From assembly GCA_963719325.1 (NCBI GenBank), contig CAVRBW010000005.1:235100-299099 (forward strand): DNA of 64,000 nt, read 5' to 3'. Made by a program: the position numbers and the translations under genes. The notes beneath the pieces are model-generated. The model saw only the letters and a program-made list of their open reading frames with translations, searched no databases and was not told where the DNA came from. The stretch is from DATBLE01 sp963719325. Lineage in GTDB: Bacteria > Actinomycetota > Thermoleophilia > Gaiellales > Gaiellaceae. Shown here one piece after another: positions 24,430-33,017 of this stretch (positions within the stretch are counted from its first letter, which is position 1; each line of letters opens with the position of its first letter).

Positions 24430-25368
24430 TTAGTCCGCCAGGTCCGCGTAGAGCGGCGTGCTCAGGTAGCGCTCTCCGAACGACGGCACGATGACGACGA
24501 TCAGCTCGCCCTTGCTCTCTGACCGCCTCGCAACCTGCTCCGCCGCCCAGATCGCCGCGCCCGACGAGATGCCGACGAGCAGCCCTTCCTCGCGCGCAGT
24601 GCGCCGAGCCGTGGCGAAGGCGTCGTCGTTCGCGACCCGGACGACCTCGTCATAGATCTCGGTGTTCAGCACCCCCGGCACGAAGCCTGCCCCGATCCCC
24701 TGGATCGGATGGGGACCTCGCTCGCCGCCCGACAGGACCGGCGAGGCTTCCGGCTCGACCGCGATGCACCGGAAGCTCGGCTTCCGCGCCTTGAGCACCT
24801 CGCCGACGCCCGTGATCGTGCCGCCGGTACCGACTCCCGAGACGAGCACGTCCGCGCGGCCGTCGGTGTCCCGCCAGATCTCCTCGGCGGTCGTCCGGCG
24901 GTGGACTTCCGGATTGGCTGGGTTCTCGAACTGCTGCGGAACCAGGTAGCGCGGGTCGGCAGCCGCCATCTCCTCCGCCTTCCTGACGGCGCCCGGCATT
25001 CCCTCCGCCGCCGGCGTCAGCACGAGCTCGGCACCGAACGCCCGCAGCAGCGTCCGCCGCTCGACGCTGAAGCTGTCGGGCATCACGAGCGTGCACCGAT
25101 AGCCGCGCGCGGCGCAGACGAAGGCGAGCGCGATCCCGGTGTTGCCGCTCGTCGGCTCGAGGATGACCGTCTCCGGCGTGATCAGACCGGCCTCCTCGGC
25201 AGCCTCGATCATCGAGAGGCCGATGCGGTCCTTCACGCTGTGCGCCGGGTTGTAGAACTCGAGCTTCGCGACGACCTCGGCTCCGGTCTCCTCCGAGACC
25301 CGCCGCAGGCGCACAAGCGGCGTGTTGCCGATCAGCTCGGTGACGTCGGCGGCAATCCTCATCTTCAT
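24430..25368 (-). CDS. cysK: Cysteine synthase A
   Basis: CysK joins O-acetylserine and sulfide to give cysteine with PLP. The 312-aa protein shows ELIGNTPLVRLRRV, the PLP-lysine motif NPAHSVKDRIGLSMIE, the EPTSGNTGIALAF substrate loop and GVGTGGTITGVGEVLKA for phosphate binding. It forms a two-gene unit with cysE. A perfect inverted repeat in the promoter region (25383-25409) suggests control by a dimeric repressor such as an Rrf2-type sulfur regulator. Confidence 0.95.
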   Translation of the reverse strand: MKMRIAADVTELIGNTPLVRLRRVSEETGAEVVAKLEFYNPAHSVKDRIGLSMIEAAEEAGLITPETVILEPTSGNTGIALAFVCAARGYRCTLVMPDSFSVERRTLLRAFGAELVLTPAAEGMPGAVRKAEEMAAADPRYLVPQQFENPANPEVHRRTTAEEIWRDTDGRADVLVSGVGTGGTITGVGEVLKARKPSFRCIAVEPEASPVLSGGERGPHPIQGIGAGFVPGVLNTEIYDEVVRVANDDAFATARRTAREEGLLVGISSGAAIWAAEQVARRSESKGELIVVIVPSFGERYLSTPLYADLAD

Positions 25369-25382
25369 CCTCCAGGCTCTGT

Positions 25383-25409
25383 CTATTACTTCATTGGCAA
25401 AAGTAATAG
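25383..25409. promoter_or_regulatory. 9-bp inverted repeat upstream of cysK
   Basis: CTATTACTT (25383-25391) and AAGTAATAG (25401-25409) are perfect inverted copies spaced by 9 bases, and their AT-richness stands out. The location 14-41 bases before the cysK ATG fits an operator for a sulfur or cysteine repressor; the regulator is not in this window. Confidence 0.55.
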
Positions 25410-25490
25410 CACGGGCTGAGCACCCACCCGAGCAAGATTGCGCAGATGGATTGCCGCTCGACGCCCGACGCCGCCCGCTACGCTCAGCCG

Positions 25491-25919
25491 GTGAGCCTGG
25501 AGTCGGTCGAGGTCGTCGTCCGCGGGTACCGCGCGTTCATCGAAGGCGACTTCGACGCCATGGGCGAGCTGCTCGATCCGGAGGTGGAGTGGTATCCGCT
25601 CGACGCCGGCCCGTACTCGTTCGTCGAGCATGCGCAGGTGCTCGGCGTCGTCGCCGAGCGCTACCGAGAGCAATATCGAGTCGAGCTCGACCGCTGCGTC
25701 GGCGTCGGCGACGAGGTCGTCGTCGGGTTCCGCGCCTCGCGGGAGGAGCGGGACGCGACCGACTCGCGGCCGCTGCAAACCCGCCGCAAATGGAGCGTCG
25801 AGCGCTATTCAGCGGTGGTGACGATCAAGGACGGCAAGGTCGTGCGCGTGCGGGACTACCCTCACCTGCAAGCGGCGTTCGAGGCAGTCGGCCTCGACGA
25901 GAGCGGCGAGAGCGCTTAA
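25491..25919 (+). CDS. SnoaL/NTF2-like protein
   Basis: The domain reads ESVEVVVRGYRAFIEGDFDA then LLDPEVEWYPLD, and ends TIKDGKVVRVRDYPHLQAAF, the cone-shaped NTF2-like fold. The family includes isomerases, hydrolases and stress proteins of unknown substrate. I prefer the GTG at 25491, where family members begin; the ATG at 25446 would add 15 residues. It is divergent from cysK and its stop overlaps the stop of the glycosyltransferase on the other strand. Confidence 0.75.
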   Translation: MSLESVEVVVRGYRAFIEGDFDAMGELLDPEVEWYPLDAGPYSFVEHAQVLGVVAERYREQYRVELDRCVGVGDEVVVGFRASREERDATDSRPLQTRRKWSVERYSAVVTIKDGKVVRVRDYPHLQAAFEAVGLDESGESA

Positions 25920-27241
25920 GAACTCGTGACAGCCGCACGCGGCCTGGCGCCTCCGCCGGCTTCGTCCGCGATCGGCTCGCGCTCCGTCTTCGACCACTCG
26001 TGCCGCTTGCCGAGCTGGCGTGCCGCCGCCCGCACCAGCACCGGCCAGAGCAGCCACGTGTAGAGCATGTAGACGTGGCCGACGAGGAAGCCGACGAGCC
26101 AGCCTCGGAGCCCTTCGCTCCTCCGGCCCGCCACGCACCCCAGAACCGTTCCTCCGAAGGCGAGTGCGTAGAAGAGCAGGAGCTGCCAGCTCGGGCCACC
26201 GCTCCAGAACGGGGCGATGCCGAGGGCCGCGAGCACGACCGCGCCCACGAATGCCGCGCCGACGAGCCCCTGCCAGATCGGCATGAACAGGTAGAGGAGG
26301 AGCTCGCCCCTCGCGCCCAGCGGGAACGGAGCTCCAAGCAGCTTGCGCGCCAACGTGATCGCCTGGAGGTTTCCCTGCGCCCATCGCGTGCGCTGGCGAA
26401 GAAGCGCTCGGAGCACCGACGGGCCCTGTTGCGCGACGGTGGCCCTGAGCTCCTGGCGGCCCTCCCACCCGCGCATGACGAGACGGAGGCCCAGGTCCTG
26501 ATCCTCGGTGAGCCGGTCGCGCCAGGGGCCGACCGGGTCGGCGACCGATTCGAGAGCGCTCAATCGATTGAACTGGCCGTTGCCGCCCATGCCGGCGGTT
26601 CCCCAGTCGTTTCGACCGGCCTGGAAGAGGTGAGCGTAGACGGCGAACTCGACGTCCTGGCACCACGTCAGAGGTCGTTGACGGTTGTAGATCCGCACGA
26701 GCATCTGGACGCCACCGACGGAGGCGTCGGCAAAATGCGCTGCCGCATAGCGTGGAGAAGCAGGATCGAGCCGGCCGTCGGCGTCGATCACGACGACGAT
26801 CACCTGGTTCCGGTCGATGTGGCGTAGAGGCCCGACGATCGTGCGAAAGGCATGGTTGAGCGCAGCCGCCTTACCGCATCGTGCGTTCGGCAGCTCCCGC
26901 CGCACGACGTGAAGGTCGGGGTGGGAGATCTCCTCGAGAATCGCCGCCGTTCGATCGTCGGAGGCATCGTCGATGACGACCACGCGTCGCCGGGACACGG
27001 GTATGGAGAGCACGCGCTCGACGCTGTCGCGGATCGTCACCTCCTCGTTGAGGGCGGGAACGAGGAAGACCCACGTGAAGCGCTCCGCTCCGTCGGGGGG
27101 CGCTGACGGAGCTCGCGCTTCTGCGTGCCATCCGCGGACGAAGAGGAGCACGGTCCAGCAATCGATGATCCCAACCACGACGAACGTGACCCAGAACACC
27201 GCCGCCGCCTCGACGGGCAATCCGGCGAAGGGTGACGTCAC
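25916..27241 (-). CDS. Membrane glycosyltransferase, family 2
   Basis: The 441-aa protein has an N-terminal membrane helix, then the GT-A domain: VFLVPALNEEVTIRDSVERV, VVVIDDASDD and DADGRL (metal-binding DxD). LTEDQDLGLRLVMRGW carries the TEDxD acceptor motif, followed by QRTRWAQGNLQA (QxxRW). Several C-terminal helices follow. This is the layout of processive synthases for cellulose, hyaluronan or poly-GlcNAc-like polymers. It follows the UDP-GlcNAc 2-epimerase by 11 bp, so an extracellular glycan made from N-acetylamino sugars is likely. Confidence 0.85.
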   Translation of the reverse strand: MTSPFAGLPVEAAAVFWVTFVVVGIIDCWTVLLFVRGWHAEARAPSAPPDGAERFTWVFLVPALNEEVTIRDSVERVLSIPVSRRRVVVIDDASDDRTAAILEEISHPDLHVVRRELPNARCGKAAALNHAFRTIVGPLRHIDRNQVIVVVIDADGRLDPASPRYAAAHFADASVGGVQMLVRIYNRQRPLTWCQDVEFAVYAHLFQAGRNDWGTAGMGGNGQFNRLSALESVADPVGPWRDRLTEDQDLGLRLVMRGWEGRQELRATVAQQGPSVLRALLRQRTRWAQGNLQAITLARKLLGAPFPLGARGELLLYLFMPIWQGLVGAAFVGAVVLAALGIAPFWSGGPSWQLLLFYALAFGGTVLGCVAGRRSEGLRGWLVGFLVGHVYMLYTWLLWPVLVRAAARQLGKRHEWSKTEREPIADEAGGGARPRAAVTSS

Positions 27242-27252
27242 ACCGAGGAAGA

Positions 27253-28545
27253 TCAGGCTCCCTCGGAGCCGATCAGATCTTCGAGACCGTCGAGCTCCGC
27301 GGGCGTGGGCGGCGGAAGCTGAAAGCCTCCCAGCCGGGCGATCGAGGCCCGGCTGTACCCGGACCCGAACGGCGTCGGAGGGTCGCCTCCGAGCAACACG
27401 TGCTCGAGTGCACGGACGATCCGGTCGGCGGCCTGCCCGTCACCGTACGGATTCGGTGCCTCCGCCATCTCGGCGTACGCGATGGGGTCGGTGAGCAACC
27501 GACTGCCCTCCTCGACGATGCGATCCGGATCGGTGCCGACGAGGCGGAGCGTTCCCGCTTCGACTCCCTCGGTGCGTTCCGTCTCCTCCCGGACGACGAG
27601 CACCGGCTTCCCCAGCGAGGGAGCCTCCTCCTGGACCCCGCCTGAGTCGGTGATCACGAAGTGCGATCGGGCCAGCAGGCGGGCGAACGTCGCATATCCC
27701 AACGGCTCGGTGAGCAAGACGTTGTCGAGACCGGCGAGGCGCTCGGTGAGGGCGTCGCGAACACGCGGGTTCGGGTGCAGAGGCAGCACGAAATGGACGT
27801 CGGGCTCGTCCTGCGCCAGCCTTGTGACGCCCTCGGCGATCCCGACCAGGCCTTCTCCCCAGTTCTCGCGACGGTGCGCCGTCACGACGACCACGCGCCT
27901 GTCGCTGTCGTGCAGCGCCTGCAGCTCGGGGTTCGCGAAACGGACGTCGATCTGCGATGCCCACCTGAGCGCGTCGATCCCGGTGTTGCCGGTGACGAAG
28001 ATCTGCCCGACCGGGATGTTCTCCCGGATGAGGTTCTCGAGGTTGGTCGGCGTCGGCGCGAAATGGAAGCTGGCGATGGACGAGATCAGGCGTCGGTTCA
28101 GCTCTTCCGGAAACGGCGTGCGGTTGTTGCCAGTCCGCAGTCCCGCCTCGACGTGCATGACGGGGATGCGCAGATGGAATGCCGCCAGTGCCGCCGACAT
28201 CGCGGAGGTCGTGTCCCCGTGGACGAGCACGGCAGCCGGGAAGCGGCCCTTGAGGATGTCCTCCGGCGTCGGCTGCGCGTCCTGTTGGACGTCGAAGCGC
28301 TCCGCGCAGAAGTCCTCGAAGCGTCGCATCACGGACGCAACGCGCTCGTTGAGCTGCGACCGTCTCGCCCCCGCCCAGAGCACGACGTCGGGCTCGATGC
28401 GCGCGAGCTCGAAGATGTACGCGACCATCCGCTGGTGCTGCCCGGTCGAGACGACGAGCGGCTCGTAGTGCTCGCTCTCGCGCAGCCTGAGGATGATCGG
28501 CACGAGCTTGATCGCCTCGGGACGCGTGCCGACGATGACGGGCAC
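27253..28545 (-). CDS. wecB: UDP-N-acetylglucosamine 2-epimerase (non-hydrolysing)
   Basis: It converts UDP-GlcNAc to UDP-ManNAc. Key segments are VIVGTRPEAIKLVPIILRLR, VHGDTTSAMSAALAAF, HVEAGLRTGN, PFPEELNRRLIS, VTAHRRENWG and ITDSGGVQEEAPSLGKPVLV. Start: GTG 28545 puts the sequence at the normal WecB N-terminus. The frame is open far upstream, but that part overlaps other genes and is not coding. There are about 50 extra residues at the C-terminus (SGYSRASIARLGGFQLPPPT onward). It forms a unit with the family 2 glycosyltransferase. Confidence 0.9.
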   Translation of the reverse strand: MPVIVGTRPEAIKLVPIILRLRESEHYEPLVVSTGQHQRMVAYIFELARIEPDVVLWAGARRSQLNERVASVMRRFEDFCAERFDVQQDAQPTPEDILKGRFPAAVLVHGDTTSAMSAALAAFHLRIPVMHVEAGLRTGNNRTPFPEELNRRLISSIASFHFAPTPTNLENLIRENIPVGQIFVTGNTGIDALRWASQIDVRFANPELQALHDSDRRVVVVTAHRRENWGEGLVGIAEGVTRLAQDEPDVHFVLPLHPNPRVRDALTERLAGLDNVLLTEPLGYATFARLLARSHFVITDSGGVQEEAPSLGKPVLVVREETERTEGVEAGTLRLVGTDPDRIVEEGSRLLTDPIAYAEMAEAPNPYGDGQAADRIVRALEHVLLGGDPPTPFGSGYSRASIARLGGFQLPPPTPAELDGLEDLIGSEGA

Positions 28546-28702
28546 GACGAGCTTCGATCCCCGCCGCGCAGGCGACTGCGACGGCGATGCAAGGCGATTT
28601 GAGCTGAGCGAGAACTCGGTCACGGGCGGTGTCGGGATACCTCTTTCGAGGTATCGGCACGCGACCGAACTCCTTGAGGAATCAGTCGGGAACGAGCCGC
28701 GT

Positions 28703-29033
28703 TCAGCGGCGCCAGAAGAGCAGTCGGAGCCGGCGCCGGCGGGGCTGTTCCTCGACGGGCTCTTCCTCGACCGGCTCATGCGCTGCCTCCGGCGCCTGAA
28801 CAGGCTCTTCCTCGTCCTTGCGCTCCGGCTCCGCTCGCTTCCACCTCGACCAGGGTCGGCTCCTCGGCGCGAGTGGGCTCCGGTTCTGGCGTCGGTTCCG
28901 GCTGAGGCTCCGGTTCGGGCATCACCGCCCGCTGCATCGGCTCCGGATCCGGCGCTGCCACCGGCGGAGGGATCTCCCCCGCCTGGCGTGCCTTGCTGCG
29001 CTCGAGATCCCCACGAATCGCCGCCCGCATTGC
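28703..29033 (-). pseudogene. Pro/Glu-rich protein, probably frameshifted
   Basis: From ATG 29033 the frame reads MRAAIRGDLERSKARQAGEI followed by a Pro-Glu repeat (PEPEPQPEPTPEPEPT). It loses sense after about 28860, where another frame continues AEPERKDEEEPVQAPEAAHE and ends RRRRLRLLFWRR at a TGA at 28703. One base change would join them into about 110 residues. A GTG at 29057 is a second possible start. The Pro-Glu stretch with a basic tail suggests an extended linker; the function is unknown. Confidence 0.5.
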
Positions 29034-29089
29034 GTCGATCTGACTGTGCTCCTTCACGGCGCGGGACTTCTGCGCGGCGGCCGGCTCTC

Positions 29090-30610
29090 CTACCTGACTC
29101 CGAGCTCGTGCAGGAGCGGCTTCGTATCGAATGGGTCGAACCCGAGCCGACCCGCGACCTCCTCGCTCGACGGCTTCGTGCCCTCGAGGAACAGGGAGCG
29201 CAGCCGCTCGCCGGTTTGCGGGTCTCGCCACCAGTCCTCACCGATCTCGTCCACCAGCCGGAAGCGAAGCTGCGCCGACCGAATCCAGGCGCGAAGGTAG
29301 TCGGCCGAGTAGAAGCCGGCGTCCATGTCGGAGATGAAGCCGTCGGGGCGGTAGCGCACCCTCGTCGCCGCGGTCAGACGCTCCGCGTATCCCGCCGGGG
29401 TGCCGCCGTCGTCGCCGAATCGCCCCCAGAAGTCGAGCTCGAACTCGAGCTTCGCGACGTAGCGGCGGAAGAGCAGCGCCTCGAGGAACGTCGTCGCCTC
29501 TGCGTTCTCCTGCGCCTGCTCGTCGGACAACCCGAAATGGAGGGCGTGCCAGCCGGGCTCGCGGGAGATCGCCTCGACGATGTAGGAGTAGATCTCCGTC
29601 AGGGCGTGGTCGCGCGAGAGGCGCCGGAAGGTGTACGGCAGCGCCGGGTCGCAGCCCGCGTAGTGGAGCGCGTGCCCGGCCTCGTGCAGGAACGCCTGGT
29701 AGTCGTGCAGCCCGCCCTGGGCCCGCGTGATCAGGTGAACGACGGTCGGCGGATCGGAGGCGATCACGCACGCCCGCGGCGACTTCTGCGGACGGTCGTC
29801 GAGGTCCTGCTTGATGTTCGGGTCGGCCGCGAGGTCGAAGCCGATCGCCTTCAAGGTCTCGAGGCAGACGTCGGTCGCCCGCTCCTTCGTGTACGTCGCC
29901 TCCAGCGGCGACATCCGCCGGACGTACGCCATGTGATGCGAACGGGGCTGGTCGTCGCGCTCCGCGCCGAGGACACGATCGAACCACGTCTCGCGCATGC
30001 CGAGGTACGCGGCCTCGGCGGCGGCCGACGCCTGGTCGAGCGCCGCGACCAGCGTCCGCAGGGAGATCCCCTTCTCCTCCTCGTTGCGGGCGACCGGATC
30101 CGGTTCGCGCGACAGCTCCGCCGAGAGCTCTTCCCAGGCGCGCACCAGCTCGAGTCGGTCGGCGTTGAAGCTTGCGTTCAGGTCGGCGTAAAGCTCACCG
30201 AGCTGCTCGCGCTCGGCGTAGGCATGCAGGAGGGCGAGCTTCGCCTGGGCGGCGCGGAGCGGAAGCTCCTCGCCCTGGAAGGTCAGCCGCGCGGCCAGCT
30301 GCCGGTTCTCGAGCTCGTCCTCGCGCTCGACGAGCTCGGCGGAGACGATTCCCGACTCGCACACCTTGCGAAGCCGGTAGAGCTGCTCGCCGACCTCGCC
30401 CGAGGCGTCGTTCTCGGCCGCCCAGAGCGCATCGAGCTGCTCGCGGGTGAAGAGATCGGCGAAGCGGGCGACGATCTCGGCCTGCTCCGAGGTCTCCTTC
30501 TCGCCGACGCGCACGGCACGGCCTTCCTCTGAGCGCTCGAAGAGGTACTGCTTGAGCCGCTCCTCGTAGTCGAGCGGTGTGAAGACCCCTGCCGCAGTCA
30601 CCTCCGGCAA
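29090..30610 (-). CDS. M3-like metallopeptidase (HEAGH zinc protease)
   Basis: The 506-aa protein is helical in its first half (RKVCESGIVSAELVEREDEL). Near residue 306 it carries QAFLHEAGHALHYAG, an HExxH zinc motif with helical surroundings, and further on YSYIVEAISREPGWHALHFG with the likely third ligand Glu. The order resembles oligopeptidase F/M3 or carboxypeptidase Taq-type enzymes, which cut peptides in the cytoplasm. The start is TTG 30610 or GTG 30601. It lies 5 bp after the response regulator gene on the same strand. Confidence 0.7.
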   Translation of the reverse strand: MPEVTAAGVFTPLDYEERLKQYLFERSEEGRAVRVGEKETSEQAEIVARFADLFTREQLDALWAAENDASGEVGEQLYRLRKVCESGIVSAELVEREDELENRQLAARLTFQGEELPLRAAQAKLALLHAYAEREQLGELYADLNASFNADRLELVRAWEELSAELSREPDPVARNEEEKGISLRTLVAALDQASAAAEAAYLGMRETWFDRVLGAERDDQPRSHHMAYVRRMSPLEATYTKERATDVCLETLKAIGFDLAADPNIKQDLDDRPQKSPRACVIASDPPTVVHLITRAQGGLHDYQAFLHEAGHALHYAGCDPALPYTFRRLSRDHALTEIYSYIVEAISREPGWHALHFGLSDEQAQENAEATTFLEALLFRRYVAKLEFELDFWGRFGDDGGTPAGYAERLTAATRVRYRPDGFISDMDAGFYSADYLRAWIRSAQLRFRLVDEIGEDWWRDPQTGERLRSLFLEGTKPSSEEVAGRLGFDPFDTKPLLHELGVR

Positions 30611-30615
30611 TGTAT

Positions 30616-30981
30616 CTAGCCGCGACTGGAGACGAGCCGCTCCACCGTGGCCGCCAGCTCGTCGAGCGTGAACGGCTTCGGCAGGACGTCGTCGACCATC
30701 GAGCGAAGCTGGGAGTCGACCTGCGCCGAGCCCGTGAAGAAGGCGACCGGCGGGCGCTCCCCGCCCAGCGACGCAACGAGGTCACGGCCGTCGCCGTCGC
30801 CCAGATGGATGTCGAGGAGCATGGCGTCAACGTCCTCGCGCGCGAGCGCAGCTCTCGCCCCGGCGATGGAGTCGGCCTCGACGACCCGGTAGCCGTCGAG
30901 CTCGAGGTTGATCCTGCAGAGCAGGCGCAACGAGGCGTCGTCGTCGACGACCAACACGGTCTTTCCCCCGCCGCCCCCCAC
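30616..30981 (-). CDS. Single-domain response regulator
   Basis: The 121-aa protein is a receiver domain only: KTVLVVDDDASLRLL (acidic pocket), DAMLLDIHLGDGDG with the phospho-accepting Asp, VAFFTGSA (switch Thr) and LPKPFTLDEL (conserved Lys). It has no output domain. Its kinase is not in the window. The start is a GTG after a Gly-rich leader (MGGGGGK). Confidence 0.88.
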   Translation of the reverse strand: MGGGGGKTVLVVDDDASLRLLCRINLELDGYRVVEADSIAGARAALAREDVDAMLLDIHLGDGDGRDLVASLGGERPPVAFFTGSAQVDSQLRSMVDDVLPKPFTLDELAATVERLVSSRG

Positions 30982-31074
30982 GAGGGCGGCAGTCTACCCA
31001 CTCGCCCCGGGGTATGATCGCGCGCGTTGGGCTCGAGCCTCGGCACCAGCGCCGCCCGGCAGTACGCGGGCACG

Positions 31075-31587
31075 ATGGCCGGCTTCTGGAGCAGGCTGTC
31101 GGGCACGCTGCGCGAGCTCGAGGCTCACGCGGCCGATCCGCGCCGACTCGACACCGATGCGCTCGATTCCTTGCGCGCCCTCCAGTACCGGCTGCACTGG
31201 TCGAGCGAGCTGCTCGCTGGCGTGGAGCCGCCCCCCGGCGCGCGCGCCGGCCACGAGGAGCTCGCCGACGCGCTCCTCGACGCCCGCGACGCCACGAGCG
31301 AGATGGTCGAGACGCTCGAGACGGACGGCCACGAGGCGGCTTCCCTGTTCCTCCTCGAATGGAGGGGCGCTCTCTTCCGAGTCCGCCTCGCCCGGATGCG
31401 CCTGACGACCGACCCCGCGCCCACCGTCCACGCGCCGCCGACCTCGACCGCGAGCGCGGCGGGCGCCACGGCGCTCACGCTGCTCGGCGCGACGGCGTTC
31501 GCGGCGGGAGCGGCACTGCTCCTTTGGCCGGTCTGGGCGGCCGGACTCGCGCTCGTCGCCGGTGGGATGCTTCTCTTCCGCCCGTAA
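31075..31587 (+). CDS. Hypothetical protein with C-terminal membrane hairpin
   Basis: The N-terminal 100 residues are helical (FWSRLSGTLRELEAHAADPR, DARDATSEMVETLETDGHEA). A Pro/Thr-rich linker follows, then two transmembrane segments (TALTLLGATAFAAGAALLLW and GLALVAGGMLLF). ATG 31075 is favoured; TTG 31027 would add 16 residues. Divergent from the response regulator. The family is not recognised. Confidence 0.6.
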   Translation: MAGFWSRLSGTLRELEAHAADPRRLDTDALDSLRALQYRLHWSSELLAGVEPPPGARAGHEELADALLDARDATSEMVETLETDGHEAASLFLLEWRGALFRVRLARMRLTTDPAPTVHAPPTSTASAAGATALTLLGATAFAAGAALLLWPVWAAGLALVAGGMLLFRP

Positions 31588-31619
31588 CCATCGCGCCGGA
31601 CGGCCCGTTCCCTCTTTGA

Positions 31620-31763
31620 GTGGGGAAAGAGCGCGACCAGCGCGCACGCGACGTCCAGCTGCCCAAGCCGACGCCACGCTTCCGCCGCCGCGCCTGGCGG
31701 GAGTTCCAGCGCGCCCTCGACCCGCTCGCTCGGCCTAAGCCGCTGCCACCTGGGCGGTCTTGA
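31620..31763 (+). CDS. Small basic protein (47 aa)
   Basis: GTG to TGA reads GKERDQRARDVQLPKPTPRF then RRRAWREFQRALDPLARPKP, with chromosome-like codon use. It ends 29 bp inside the convergent gltX gene. The family is unknown; the strong Arg/Pro content suggests a nucleic-acid or ribosome-binding role, but this is only a guess. Confidence 0.4.
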   Translation: MGKERDQRARDVQLPKPTPRFRRRAWREFQRALDPLARPKPLPPGRS

Positions 31764-32997
31764 GCCGGGCGAGCGTCTCGTCGCGGCCGAGTAGCTCGAT
31801 GCTCTCGAACAGGCCCGGCGAAACCTTTGAGCCGGTCACGGCGATCCGGATCGGCTGGAGCCCCTTGCGCGGGGACAGGTCCAGGCGCTCGCAGAGGCCG
31901 CGAAGCTCGGCCTCGATCGTCTCGGCGGTGAACGGGTCGAGTTGCTGCAGCGTCTCGGCGGCGCCTGCCAGCACTCGCTCGTCGAGCTCGCCTGCTGCCT
32001 CGCCGTCTCGTCGCTCGAAGAAGAAGCCGGCGAACGCCGGGTACTCGCCGAGTCGCGCGATCTTCTCCTGCACGAGCGGCGCCGAGGCGCGGATCGTCCG
32101 CTCGTCCCAGCCGTACCCCTCCTCCCGCAGGTAGGCGACGAGCGTGTCGGCGTACGCGCCCGGCGCCATCGCGCGGAGGTACATGCCGTTCATCCAATCC
32201 AGCTTCTGGTAGTCGAGCGTCGCCGGGCTGGCGCCGACCCGTTCGAGCGAGAACCGGCGGACGAGCTCGTCCGGCGGCATGATCGTCGTCTCGCCGTCCG
32301 GCGCCCAGCCGAGGAGGGCGAGAAAGTTCATCAGCGCCGGCGCGACGTATCCCGCCTTGCGGAGCTCGTCGACGGAGGTCGCGCCGTGACGCTTCGAGAG
32401 CTTCTTGCCGTCGTCGCCGAGCACGTCGGGGACGTGTGCATACACCGGAGGCTCGTGCCCGAGCGCCGCAAGGATCTGCAGCTGCTTCGGCGTGTTCGAG
32501 ACGTGATCTCGCCCCCGGATCACGTGGGTGATCGCGTCGTCCATGTCCTCGACGGGATTCGCGAAGTTGTAGGTCGGGCGGCCGTCGGAGCGCACCAGGA
32601 CCACGTCCTCGAGCTGCTCGTTCGGAACCTCGATCCGCCCGAGGACGGCGTCGTCCCACGCGGTGACGCCGGAATCGGGCATCCGGAAGCGGATCGCACC
32701 GTCGTCCTCGTACGCCTTGTCCTCTGCGAGCAGGCGCTGGGCGAGCTCCCGGCAGCGGTCCATCGCGTCGAGCTGGAACGTGACGGGCCCGTCCCAGTCG
32801 ATCCCCAGCCAGTGCAGCGAGCGCTGGATCTGCTCGGTCGCCTCCGCGACCTCGCGGCTCGTGTCGGTGTTCTCGATCCGCAGCAGGCACGCGCCGCCCT
32901 GCCCGCGGGCGAACAGCCAGTTGAAGAGGAAGGTGCGAACGCCGCCGATGTGGAGGAAGCCGGTGGGACTCGGGGCCATGCGGACGCGAATCGTCAT
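31735..32997 (-). CDS. gltX: Glutamate-tRNA ligase
   Basis: It charges tRNA-Glu (and often tRNA-Gln in bacteria that lack GlnRS) with glutamate. The 420-aa protein has the class I signatures APSPTGFLHIGGVRTFLFNW (HIGG) and KLSKRHG, and RIENTDTSRE in the active site. The C-terminal anticodon-binding part is somewhat shorter than in E. coli GltX. It lies only 20 bp from the divergent nfo gene, so its promoter must sit in or beside that gene. Confidence 0.94.
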   Translation of the reverse strand: MTIRVRMAPSPTGFLHIGGVRTFLFNWLFARGQGGACLLRIENTDTSREVAEATEQIQRSLHWLGIDWDGPVTFQLDAMDRCRELAQRLLAEDKAYEDDGAIRFRMPDSGVTAWDDAVLGRIEVPNEQLEDVVLVRSDGRPTYNFANPVEDMDDAITHVIRGRDHVSNTPKQLQILAALGHEPPVYAHVPDVLGDDGKKLSKRHGATSVDELRKAGYVAPALMNFLALLGWAPDGETTIMPPDELVRRFSLERVGASPATLDYQKLDWMNGMYLRAMAPGAYADTLVAYLREEGYGWDERTIRASAPLVQEKIARLGEYPAFAGFFFERRDGEAAGELDERVLAGAAETLQQLDPFTAETIEAELRGLCERLDLSPRKGLQPIRIAVTGSKVSPGLFESIELLGRDETLARLKTAQVAAA

Positions 32998-33017
32998 GCA
33001 CCTCGTATCGTAGGGGC

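Noticed and set aside
23400..24494. 364-codon plus-strand frame opposite cysE
   Set aside because: It is a shadow of cysE; only its first part (from 23439) may be coding.
27253..29241. 662-residue version of the UDP-GlcNAc 2-epimerase
   Set aside because: The extra N-terminal part runs through the Pro/Glu-rich gene and the M3 gene end, and has no family sequence; GTG 28545 matches the family start.
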